From Laspinema olomoucense D3b (GTDB taxonomy: Bacteria; Cyanobacteriota; Cyanobacteriia; Cyanobacteriales; Laspinemataceae), in the NCBI RefSeq assembly GCF_025370785.1, contig NZ_JAMXFA010000002.1, positions 152,314 through 216,313 of the forward strand: a DNA stretch of 64,000 nucleotides, written 5' to 3'. Positions 46,623 to 54,983 of this stretch are shown piece by piece; position 1 is the stretch's first letter; the number at the start of each line of letters is the position of its first letter. The notes under the pieces were generated by a model, which saw only the letters and a list, made by a program, of their open reading frames with translations, made no database searches and had not been told where the DNA came from. The position numbers and the translations under genes are program-made.

Positions 46623-49600
46623 ATGAAATTGCGAAAGAAAATACTGATTATAGTCGGCACGACCCTGTTAGGTCTAAATGTCGTGCTGTACGCTACAGCA
46701 TCGAGTATTTTACTGGGAGACTTCAAAGAATTAGAACAGAAAGTTGTCCATCAAGATGCCGTCCGAGGCTTGCAGTCCCTCCAGGAAACCATTAACGAAC
46801 TGGAATCCATCGCTCGCTATCATGCGGAATGGGACGATACCTACAGCTTTATCACCCCGGGAGATCCTAACTACGTTAACTCAAATTTTGGCAATGAAAC
46901 CTTCGTTCAGTTAAAGCTGAATCTGTTGCTGATCCTGGACGAACAAAGAAAACCTGTTTTTAGCAAAGCCTTTGATTTGCAGCAAAAGACTGAAATCCCC
47001 ATGCCTGGGGTGATTCAAGATTTAGCCACGGCTTATCAACAACAAGTTGAGAAAAAATTCACCGAAACCGGACACCACAACCACCCCCTCAGTGGCATTG
47101 TCCTGCTTCCCCAGGGACCGGCCCTGATTGCTGCCCAATCTATTCTCACCAGTCGAGGAGATGGTCCGTACCGGGGGACTTTATGGGTCGGACGCTTTCT
47201 GAATCAGGCGGAGATTGATCGCCTCGCGGACCTGACCCAATTATCCCTTTTGGTTTACCCGATGAGCGCTTTGCCGCCGGAATTGGAGGAGGTCAAAACC
47301 GAGTTAGAGGAGTCTTCTTCATCCCAGAGGCCCTCAGAACCCTTGCCGATGATCCAGCAGGGTCATCCCATGCGATCGCCTATCGTGGTCAAGGCCCTCA
47401 GCGAAACGGAAATGGCCGCCTATACCTCCCTTCCGGCGATCGCCAGCAATAACCGTTTACTACTGCAAGTCACCCACAATCGCGAGATTTACGCCAAAGG
47501 TAAAACCAGCATCCGCTATTTTATCGGGGCTCTGTTAGGGGTGAGTCTGGGGTTTAGTGGTCTAACCCTGCTCTTATTTGAAAAATTAGTCCTCTCGCGA
47601 CTGACGGTGCTCACCCGAAAAGTTGAACGCATCGGCGACAAAGGGGACCTGTCCATGCGCGTTAAAATTGTAGGTCATGATGAACTTTCGAGTTTAGGGA
47701 TGACCATCAACGGGATGCTCAAAGCCCTGCAAGAGTCCCAGTATAAGCTCAAAGAAAGTGAAGAACGCTATCGATTGATGGCGGAGAACTCCACCGATAT
47801 GATTTCCCGGCATACCCCGAAAGGCAAGTTTATTTACGTCTCCCCCGCTTGTCATTCGTTATTGGGATATGAACCCGAAGAACTGATCGGCTGTAACCTC
47901 TATGACTTTTTCCATCCCGAGGATGCCAAGACCCTTGCCGAATCTTACTTGGCAATGGTCAAGGGTCAAGTCAGTTATACCGTTAGCTACCGGATCCGCC
48001 ATAAATATGGTCATTACCTGTGGTTTGAAAGTACCAGTCGCACGGTTCGCAATCCCCAGACGGATCAAATCGAAGAATTAGTCGCCATTTCCCGGGATAT
48101 CACCGAACGCCATCAAACCGATGAGGAACTGCGGGAAAGTGAAGCCTCGATTAGAGCGCTTTATAAAATTACTTCTTCCCGTAAACTCAGCTTTGAGCAA
48201 AGGTTGCAACGGTTGCTCAGCATGGGAAAACGGCGCTTTGGGTTGCCGGTGGCAATTTTATCTCGGATTAAAGGCGATCGCTATGAAATCATGGCAGTTG
48301 AATCCCCGGATAATACCCTGCAACCCGGCGATCGCTTCCCCTTGAGTCAAACCTACTGTCGTGAAACCCTCCGCCTGAAAGAACCCCTCTATTTTGAATC
48401 CGTTAGTGTCACGCGCTGGCACAACAACCCTACCCAAACCGCCTTTCCCCAAGAAGCTTATATCGGGACAAGGGTGATTGTCGGGGGCAAAATTTATGGC
48501 ACCCTCAGCTTTTCCAGTAGCACTCCCCTGGGACGCCCGTTTAAAGCCGTCGATAAAGAACTGCTCAAACTCATGGCGCAGTGGATTGGCAGTGAAATCG
48601 AGCGTCGTGCTGCCGCTGCGGATTTAGCCCGGGCTAGGGACGAGGCCCTCGCTGCCACTCGTGCCAAAAGCGAATTCCTCGCCACCATGAGCCACGAAAT
48701 CCGCACCCCTATGAATGCTGTAATAGGCATGACCGGATTACTCCTGGATACCGACCTCAACCCCGAACAGCGTGATTTTGTGGAAACTGTCCGCGCCAGT
48801 GGGGATGCCCTGCTCACCATTATTAACGATATCCTCGACTTCTCCAAAATTGAGTCGGGGAAACTCGACCTGGAACAGCAACCCTTTAATCTGCGCTCCT
48901 GTATTGAGGATTCCCTGGATTTACTTGCCTCCAGAGCAGCGGAAAAAGGAGTAGAGTTGGCCTATCTCATCGAACCCTCTACTCCGGAAATGATTATCGG
49001 CGATGTGACCCGAGTCCGGCAAATCTTGGTGAATTTGCTCAGTAATGCGGTGAAATTCACCGAAAAAGGAGAAGTAGTGGTCTCGGTGAGTGCCTCGAAT
49101 ATTCCTCCCCAACAGGCCGAAGGAATCGGGACGGATAGCTTAATCCTCAAGGCGCAGGAGACTAGGAACGGTCATCTCCCCAAGGATCGGAACCCGGATA
49201 TCAGCACCAGCAACCCCTTATGTCAAATTCAATTTACCGTGTCTGATACCGGCATCGGCATTCCCCCAGAACGGATGAATCGCCTATTTAAGTCTTTTTC
49301 CCAGGTAGATTCCTCAACTACTCGCGAGTATGGTGGCACGGGGTTAGGTTTAGCCATCAGCAAGCGTCTGAGCGAACTGATGGGGGGTCGGATGTGGGTG
49401 GTCAGTGGCGAGGGAGTCGGTGGCGACCCGGACCCGGCCTTTCAATGGCCGATCGCCCCCGCCATTGCTGACAACTTCTCCCCTCGAACCGACCCCGAGC
49501 AAAGTATCTTTACTTTGACCGATGCCAAATCCGATCATCCCGATACCCCACCCACGGGTTCGACGTTCTATTTCACGGTGATGGCAACTCCAGCGGTCAA

Positions 49601-50933
49601 TCCTTTGCCGGTGGACCTGAATGGCACTCAACCGTCTTTGGCCGGTAAGCGGGTGCTGATTGTGGATGATAATGCTACAAACCGCCAAATTTTAACTCGT
49701 CAAGCCTTGTTTTGGGGGATGAAGCCTAAGGCCGCGAGTTCGGCCCGGGAAGCCTTGGATTGGCTGCAAAACTCGGAAATCTTTGACATTGCCATTCTGG
49801 ATATGCAAATGCCTCAAATGGATGGGATTACGCTGGCGTCCTACATCCGAGGAATTGTCAAAAATCGTGAATTCCCCCTGGTGATGCTGACTTCTATTGG
49901 CAGACAGGAAGTGGACTTGCCTCATAAGGTCCCCTTTGCTGCATTTCTGAATAAGCCGATTAAACAATCCTATCTGTACAATGTGTTGGCGGGAATTTTT
50001 GGGGGAGTGCCGATTCTTTCTCGTCCAGTTCTGATGAACGCCCTCGCCATTGACCCCCAGATGGCTCAACACAAACCGTTACGCATTTTGTTGGCGGAGG
50101 ATCATTTAGTCAATCAAAAGGTGGCCCTGCAAATTTTGCATCGGTTGGGGTATCGCGCTGATGTGGCGGGGAATGGGATGGAAGTGTTGCAAGCGTTGGA
50201 CCGGCAGCATTATGATGTGGTCCTGATGGATGTTCATATGCCGGAAATGGATGGGTTGGCGGCAACTCGGCAAATTTGTGAAGATGCCCGAGATGGCCGA
50301 CTGCTGCATAAACCGCGAATTATTGCGATGACGGCGAATGCGATGCAGGGCGATCGCGAACTTTGTCTGGAAGCGGGGATGGATGACTATATCAGTAAGC
50401 CCATCCGTATGCCGGAATTAGTGGAAGCGCTGGCCCTGTGTCCCTTGGATTCAGACCATTCCCCCCTTATGACGCCGACTTTATCCCGAGCCGATGGGGA
50501 GGCTCCAGGGTCGGAATTAGCCCGGTCTGGTCCCGAACATCCTCCGGCTTCCCCGTCCAAGGCGATCGCTCCCCCGGTTCTGAATCCGGCAATGTTAGCC
50601 TCGTTACGGGATATTGAGGCCCTGGAAGAGGTGATCGAGATTTATTTAGAGGAGTCTCCCAAGCTGATTGACCTGCTGACGGTGGCGATCGCCCAGGATG
50701 ATAGTTTTGAACTGCAAGAAGCAGCGCACTCGCTGAAATCAACGAGTGCGGCAGTGGGTGCAATGAGTTTGGCAGATCTGAGTCAGCAACTTGAATCCAT
50801 TGGGCGATCGCACCACAACTCCAACACCCCTCCCCCCCCAGAAGTCACGGATATTTTCTCTGACCTGATTATGGAATACCAACGGGTCAAAACCGCACTG
50901 AACTGGGAACTGGAACAGGGAGAATCCAGCTAG
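46623..50933 (+). CDS. Hybrid sensor kinase: CHASE4-HAMP-PAS-GAF-HisKA-HATPase-REC-REC-Hpt
   Basis: A 1436-residue phosphorelay protein. Two membrane helices (about 7-29 and 297-322) flank a periplasmic CHASE4-like sensor; HAMP, PAS (about 384-500) and GAF (about 525-665) domains follow. The HisKA site is H691 in SHEIRTPMNAVIGM; the ATPase has the N, G1 and G2 boxes (VRQILVNLLSNAVKFTEKG, DTGIGI, YGGTGLGLAIS). Two receivers have phosphoacceptors D1060 and D1203; the Hpt histidine is H1369 in HSLKSTSAAVG. So a complete His-Asp-Asp-His relay is encoded in one chain. The output partner is not in the window. The stop shares CTAG with the convergent gene. Confidence 0.93.
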   Translation: MKLRKKILIIVGTTLLGLNVVLYATASSILLGDFKELEQKVVHQDAVRGLQSLQETINELESIARYHAEWDDTYSFITPGDPNYVNSNFGNETFVQLKLNLLLILDEQRKPVFSKAFDLQQKTEIPMPGVIQDLATAYQQQVEKKFTETGHHNHPLSGIVLLPQGPALIAAQSILTSRGDGPYRGTLWVGRFLNQAEIDRLADLTQLSLLVYPMSALPPELEEVKTELEESSSSQRPSEPLPMIQQGHPMRSPIVVKALSETEMAAYTSLPAIASNNRLLLQVTHNREIYAKGKTSIRYFIGALLGVSLGFSGLTLLLFEKLVLSRLTVLTRKVERIGDKGDLSMRVKIVGHDELSSLGMTINGMLKALQESQYKLKESEERYRLMAENSTDMISRHTPKGKFIYVSPACHSLLGYEPEELIGCNLYDFFHPEDAKTLAESYLAMVKGQVSYTVSYRIRHKYGHYLWFESTSRTVRNPQTDQIEELVAISRDITERHQTDEELRESEASIRALYKITSSRKLSFEQRLQRLLSMGKRRFGLPVAILSRIKGDRYEIMAVESPDNTLQPGDRFPLSQTYCRETLRLKEPLYFESVSVTRWHNNPTQTAFPQEAYIGTRVIVGGKIYGTLSFSSSTPLGRPFKAVDKELLKLMAQWIGSEIERRAAAADLARARDEALAATRAKSEFLATMSHEIRTPMNAVIGMTGLLLDTDLNPEQRDFVETVRASGDALLTIINDILDFSKIESGKLDLEQQPFNLRSCIEDSLDLLASRAAEKGVELAYLIEPSTPEMIIGDVTRVRQILVNLLSNAVKFTEKGEVVVSVSASNIPPQQAEGIGTDSLILKAQETRNGHLPKDRNPDISTSNPLCQIQFTVSDTGIGIPPERMNRLFKSFSQVDSSTTREYGGTGLGLAISKRLSELMGGRMWVVSGEGVGGDPDPAFQWPIAPAIADNFSPRTDPEQSIFTLTDAKSDHPDTPPTGSTFYFTVMATPAVNPLPVDLNGTQPSLAGKRVLIVDDNATNRQILTRQALFWGMKPKAASSAREALDWLQNSEIFDIAILDMQMPQMDGITLASYIRGIVKNREFPLVMLTSIGRQEVDLPHKVPFAAFLNKPIKQSYLYNVLAGIFGGVPILSRPVLMNALAIDPQMAQHKPLRILLAEDHLVNQKVALQILHRLGYRADVAGNGMEVLQALDRQHYDVVLMDVHMPEMDGLAATRQICEDARDGRLLHKPRIIAMTANAMQGDRELCLEAGMDDYISKPIRMPELVEALALCPLDSDHSPLMTPTLSRADGEAPGSELARSGPEHPPASPSKAIAPPVLNPAMLASLRDIEALEEVIEIYLEESPKLIDLLTVAIAQDDSFELQEAAHSLKSTSAAVGAMSLADLSQQLESIGRSHHNSNTPPPPEVTDIFSDLIMEYQRVKTALNWELEQGESS

Positions 50934-51358
50934 TTGGGATTTTGGGTAATCGAGAGGGTGTAGCTATGCTGTCCTCCCGCAAGGTCGCCAATATAGATTT
51001 GATAAGTCCCAACGGTCCATAAACCAGACATTTCCGGCTTTTCTCCTACGGTACTATCGGCAAGTATGCAAAACCGTCCAGTGGGACCTTCAATTAATAA
51101 GGTGGGTTCTCCGGCACTTTCGACTCTTAACCGGAGATAGGGGAACTGCTGTCCGACTTCCAGGGTTTGACTGGGTTGCTCAGAAATGCTGCCACAGTCA
51201 CTTTTTTGCACTCCACCGGATGTCCCTTGGAGTTGGATCGGATCGCTACTCAACTGGGGTTGCAGTTGGACTACTTCTGCATGAAGTCGATGGGGGGCGA
51301 TCGCGGCTAAAAGGACCGCGAACAGAGGCGCAATCAGGGTGCGAGTGGGTAGTTGCAT
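50930..51358 (-). CDS. Small exported protein, function unknown
   Basis: A 142-residue protein with a signal peptide (residues 1-27, ending HRLHAEV) and a beta-rich mature part with two cysteines (in KSDCGS and RFCILAD), which may pair. The C-terminal GTYQIYIGDLAGGQHSYTLSITQ resembles jelly-roll pre-peptidase-type modules, but no family is assigned. It ends tail-to-tail with the hybrid kinase, sharing CTAG for both stops. Its upstream gap of 307 bases is shared with the divergent peroxiredoxin gene. Confidence 0.75.
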   Translation of the reverse strand: MQLPTRTLIAPLFAVLLAAIAPHRLHAEVVQLQPQLSSDPIQLQGTSGGVQKSDCGSISEQPSQTLEVGQQFPYLRLRVESAGEPTLLIEGPTGRFCILADSTVGEKPEMSGLWTVGTYQIYIGDLAGGQHSYTLSITQNPN

Positions 51359-51680
51359 AGATTATTTCCCCTTGGGGTTTAAAAAGCTTTTTTGGTAATC
51401 TCTACTACTTACAGACGCTCAGCATTTTCATCCGTTCCGATCGCCAGAGGCAACTCGGATTCGAGCAATCCCCATTTTCACTATCATTATAGATTTTAAA
51501 TTGACAGGTCGCCAGATGAGCAATCCTCCCCAGACAACCCTACTCAAAATCGTTATGATTATGATATTCTTGTAACGGTTCGTAAAGAATCGGGCGCGTT
51601 GATCGCCGTGAGCGTGCTTTCCAAGCCTACGCCCTAGCCTGTTCGCGCCAGTTAACCCTCATAACATGGAGAATCAAACA
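51359..51680. other. Divergent intergenic stretch before the peroxiredoxin gene
   Basis: No gene is seen. It must carry promoters for the divergent exported-protein and peroxiredoxin genes. A short in-frame ATG at 51666 could extend the peroxiredoxin by five residues but lacks a ribosome-binding site. Confidence 0.4.
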
Positions 51681-52277
51681 ATGACCGAAGGATGTATCCG
51701 CGTCGGCCAACAGGCCCCCGACTTCACCGCCACCGCCGTTGTGGATCAAGAGTTCAAAACCATCAAACTCTCGGACTACCGGGGTAAATATGTGGTGTTG
51801 TTCTTCTATCCCCTGGACTTTACCTTTGTTTGTCCGACGGAAATTACCGCTTTTAGCGACAGTCATGGAAGCTTCAGCCAACTGAACACCGAAGTGTTGG
51901 GTGTATCGGTTGACAGTGAATTTTCTCACCTGGCTTGGATCCAAACCGATCGCAAATCTGGGGGTCTGGGCGACTTGAACTATCCTCTGGTTTCCGATAT
52001 CAAGAAGGAAATTAGTTCCGCTTACAATGTCCTCGATCCTGAAGCGGGAATCGCTCTGCGTGGACTGTTTATCATCGACAAAGACGGTGTGATCCAGCAC
52101 GCCACTATCAATAACCTGGCATTTGGCCGTAATGTCGAAGAAACTCTGCGGATTCTGCAAGCTATCCAGCACGTTCAAACTCACCCCGATGAAGTTTGTC
52201 CCGCAGGTTGGCAACCCGGTGCGAAGACGATGAACCCGGATCCCAAGAAGTCTAAAGAATTCTTTGCGGCTATCTAA
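51681..52277 (+). CDS. Typical 2-Cys peroxiredoxin
   Basis: A thiol peroxidase of 198 residues. The peroxidatic cysteine is C51 in FTFVCPTEI and the resolving cysteine C173 in EVCPAGW, so it is the typical dimeric 2-Cys form; the C-terminal tail ends [10 protein letters not shown], without the YF motif of eukaryotic sensitive types. It reduces H2O2 and alkyl hydroperoxides with thioredoxin or NADPH-thioredoxin reductase as donor. GGAGA lies 8 bases before the ATG at 51681, which is preferred over the ATG at 51666. Followed by two terminator-like hairpins. Confidence 0.95.
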   Translation: MTEGCIRVGQQAPDFTATAVVDQEFKTIKLSDYRGKYVVLFFYPLDFTFVCPTEITAFSDSHGSFSQLNTEVLGVSVDSEFSHLAWIQTDRKSGGLGDLNYPLVSDIKKEISSAYNVLDPEAGIALRGLFIIDKDGVIQHATINNLAFGRNVEETLRILQAIQHVQTHPDEVCPAGWQPGAKTMNPDPKKSKEFFAAI

Positions 52278-52297
52278 TTGGCGGGATTGGCATCGGA

Positions 52298-52331
52298 GGC
52301 GATCGCGATTGGAACTTGATCGGCGATCGCC
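52298..52331. terminator. HIP1-based hairpin after the peroxiredoxin gene
   Basis: GGCGATCGC (52298-52306) and GCGATCGCC (52323-52331) form a 9-bp stem around 16 bases. It is followed by CTTTAATCCTTT on the plus strand. Both arms are HIP1 sites. A weak terminator is plausible. Confidence 0.5.
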
Positions 52332-52344
52332 CTTTAATCCTTTG

Positions 52345-52393
52345 AAACCCAACTCTTTCCCCAAGCTACTTCAGCAGGGATTGAGTTGGGTTT
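52345..52393. terminator. Second hairpin between the two peroxiredoxin-family genes
   Basis: AAACCCAACTC (52345-52355) and GAGTTGGGTTT (52383-52393) are perfect 11-bp arms with a 27-base loop. It lies 68 bases after the peroxiredoxin stop and 51 before the next start, and is likely a transcription barrier. Confidence 0.6.
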
Positions 52394-52443
52394 AAAATTT
52401 ATGCAGGATTTTCTTTAATGAATGGGATCAAGAGGCTTAAACT

Positions 52444-52992
52444 ATGTTGACATCTACGGATTTTAGAGGATTACTCAATCAACGCTTTTTCAATAATTTT
52501 CTGCCGGTTCCTGCTCTCAATAAACTCTACCCGGCAGTCTGTCCCCCTGACTTTCAACTTCCTCATGTCAACGGGGAGGGTTCGATTCGCCTTTCTGAAT
52601 ACCGAGAAAAACAACCTGTCATTCTCTATTTTACTCGCATTTTTACGGAAAAACAATATTGTCCACTGTGTTTTCCTCACATTAAAGCCATGAATACGGC
52701 TTATGAGCAGTTTGTAGAAGCGGGTGCGGAAGTGTTATTAATCACGAGTACCGATGAACGTCAAACTCAAATTGTCATCCGGGATTTGGGATTAAAAATG
52801 CCGGTGTTGTGCGATCCGAGTTGTTTAGTTTTTCGGGCTTATGGGACCGGACAAGCTCTGGGTGCACCGTTACCAGCACAGTATCTACTCGATGTGGAAG
52901 GTAAGTTACGGTTTAAGCATCTGTTTTCCTTTTTAGAACCGAATGCTCAAGTGAGCCGCTTGTTAGAGCAATTACAGCAACTTAAAGGGTGA
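52444..52992 (+). CDS. Peroxiredoxin-like (AhpC/TSA) redoxin
   Basis: A 182-residue thioredoxin-fold protein. The AhpC/TSA domain starts about residue 33 (VCPPDFQLPHVNGEGSIRLSEY) and contains C73 and C76 in QYCPLCFPHI, a CPxC arrangement rather than the TPxC motif of true peroxiredoxins. The replacement of the peroxidatic Thr context makes peroxidase activity uncertain; it could be a thiol-disulfide oxidoreductase. AGAGG lies 9 bases before the ATG. It follows the 2-Cys peroxiredoxin on the same strand but is separated by two hairpins. Confidence 0.8.
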   Translation: MLTSTDFRGLLNQRFFNNFLPVPALNKLYPAVCPPDFQLPHVNGEGSIRLSEYREKQPVILYFTRIFTEKQYCPLCFPHIKAMNTAYEQFVEAGAEVLLITSTDERQTQIVIRDLGLKMPVLCDPSCLVFRAYGTGQALGAPLPAQYLLDVEGKLRFKHLFSFLEPNAQVSRLLEQLQQLKG

Positions 52993-53041
52993 TCCAGACG
53001 ATCGCTGGGTATTTGGGTCTGGGGTACAGAGTAGGGGTGAC

Positions 53042-53105
53042 AAACCGGGTTTTGGGAGAACCTCTGTCGCACTCAGCAACAAAGAAACGGCCAATAACCC
53101 GGTTT
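53042..53105. repeat. Inverted repeat between convergent genes
   Basis: AAACCGGGTT (53042-53051) and AACCCGGTTT (53096-53105) are perfect 10-bp arms. It lies between the convergent redoxin and GGDEF/EAL genes and could terminate either. Related AGAAACCCG sequences occur at about 33876 and 41820. Confidence 0.55.
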
Positions 53106-53147
53106 CGGGTCTAGGCTGGGACTCTAACACTGTACCCAGTCCGGGGG

Positions 53148-54983
53148 TTACCACTGGGGAGAACGGGCTAACAATTCGGCGATCGCCTCTGGATCTAAGG
53201 GTTTAGAAAAGAGGTATCCCTGGGCGAAATCACAGCCTAATCCTCGGAGTTTTTCTAATTGGATGGGAGTTTCCACCCCTTCGGCGATCGCAATCATGCC
53301 CATTGTGTGAGCGATTCCGATAATACCGGGAACCAATCCGCACTGATGTTCCGGGTCATCAATGCGCTTGATAAAAGAGCGATCGATTTTTAGGACATTG
53401 ACGGGAAATTCTTCTAGGTAACTTAAGGAAGAATAGCCGGTCCCAAAGTCATCAATGCTTAATTCAATATGGCAGTCGCGAATTTGGTGGAGAATGTCCA
53501 GGGTGGCTTGGTTTTTATTGGCGATCGCACTTTCAGTAATTTCCAGTTTAATCATTTGAGGATTGATTTGGGTGGCTTCCAGGAGTTCCCGCAGATGCTG
53601 GATAAACGAAAATTGTAGAAAATGCCGCGCTGATAAATTGACACTACAAGTTACCTTGTCATTAATCAGGTTTTGATGTTGCCACGCTTGGAGTTGTCGA
53701 ACAGATTCCTGTAATACCCACAGATCAATACTGGCGATTAAACCCGTTTCTTCGGCGACGGGGATAAAGTCGATGGGAGAGATAAATCCCCGGGTAGGAT
53801 GTTGCCAGCGCACGAGGGCTTCAAAGCCGTAAATTTTGCCCGTAGTTAGGGAAATAATCGGCTGATAATAAACTTTAAATTCCTGCCGTTCGACGGCCCG
53901 TCGCAAGTCATTTTCAAGCTGGAGACGGTTTAACGCCTCATCATGCATGGCGGGATCGAAGATGTAATATTGGCCTTTTCCGAGGGCTTTGGCGCGGTAC
54001 ATGGCGGTGTCTGCATCCCGGAGGAGATATTCGGGTTTTTCGTGGTAGAAACTCCCCAGGGTAATGCCGATACTGGCATTAATAAAAACTTCATAGCGGG
54101 AGAGTTGAAAGGGTTCGGTTAAAGAGTTTAAGATGCGATCGGCGATACTTTGTGCCCGGTCGAGGGTGGGGAGTTCTTCCACGAGGACTGCAAATTCATC
54201 GCCGCCTAACCGGGCTAAGGTATCTTCTTCTCGGAGGGCGGATTGGAGGCGTTTACCAATAGCAATCAGGAGTTCATCTCCGACGATATGACCGAGAGAA
54301 TCGTTGACGACTTTAAAGCGATCGCAGTCTAAAAAGAGGACGGCAAACTGATAGTGGGGGTTAGCTTTTCGGAAGGCGATCGCCTGGTCCAATCGTTCCA
54401 TAAATAACACCCGATTGGGTAGATTTGTCAAGGGGTCATGAAGGGCTAAATGGAGTAACCGTTCTTGGAGTTGCTTACGTTCCTTGATTTCCTGAATCAG
54501 CTCTTGATTAGACTGTTCTAACTGGAGGGTGCGTTCTTGGACGCGAGTTTCCAGTTCTGCATTGAGTTGCTGAATTTTTAATTCGGCATCCCGGCGCAGG
54601 AGTTGGGTTTGGATGCGAGCTAAAACCTCTTCTAATTGGAAGGGTTTACTAATGTAATCGATTCCGCCAACATTAAAGGCTTTGACTTTATCAAAAGCAT
54701 CATCTAAGGCACTCAAAAAAATTACAGGAACTTCGCGAGTAGCCTCATTTGCTTTTAAAATTTCACAAACTTGATACCCGGTCATATCCGGCATCATGAT
54801 ATCCAGTAAAATCAGGTCAGGGACGACAATCCGACAGGCTTTGAGGGCCATTTGACCGTTTAAGGCTTTGCGAACTTTATATCCTTCCTCGGTTAAAATC
54901 GTGGCCAGATAGCGCAGATTATCTTGGGTATCATCCACGATTAGAATATCTTTTTGGAGCATTTGAACAGGTTCGGCGTTCAT
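53148..54983 (-). CDS. Response regulator with GGDEF and EAL domains
   Basis: A 611-residue c-di-GMP protein. REC domain 10-130 with phosphoacceptor D61 and K113 in SKPF; coiled coil about 133-178; GGDEF domain with intact GGDEF motif (260-264) and a product-inhibition I-site REED (251-254); EAL domain with E388AL, EITESAI, DDFGTGYSSL and the EGVET motif, all needed for phosphodiesterase activity. Both synthesis and breakdown are therefore possible. Its start overlaps the stop of the giant kinase as ATGA, so it is almost certainly the kinase's partner. Confidence 0.94.
   Translation of the reverse strand: MNAEPVQMLQKDILIVDDTQDNLRYLATILTEEGYKVRKALNGQMALKACRIVVPDLILLDIMMPDMTGYQVCEILKANEATREVPVIFLSALDDAFDKVKAFNVGGIDYISKPFQLEEVLARIQTQLLRRDAELKIQQLNAELETRVQERTLQLEQSNQELIQEIKERKQLQERLLHLALHDPLTNLPNRVLFMERLDQAIAFRKANPHYQFAVLFLDCDRFKVVNDSLGHIVGDELLIAIGKRLQSALREEDTLARLGGDEFAVLVEELPTLDRAQSIADRILNSLTEPFQLSRYEVFINASIGITLGSFYHEKPEYLLRDADTAMYRAKALGKGQYYIFDPAMHDEALNRLQLENDLRRAVERQEFKVYYQPIISLTTGKIYGFEALVRWQHPTRGFISPIDFIPVAEETGLIASIDLWVLQESVRQLQAWQHQNLINDKVTCSVNLSARHFLQFSFIQHLRELLEATQINPQMIKLEITESAIANKNQATLDILHQIRDCHIELSIDDFGTGYSSLSYLEEFPVNVLKIDRSFIKRIDDPEHQCGLVPGIIGIAHTMGMIAIAEGVETPIQLEKLRGLGCDFAQGYLFSKPLDPEAIAELLARSPQW

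Noticed and set aside
46426..46626. 66-codon frame overlapping the CHASE4 kinase start by ATGA
   Set aside because: GTG start in a G-rich run, no family likeness; the ATGA overlap alone is weak evidence for a leader peptide.
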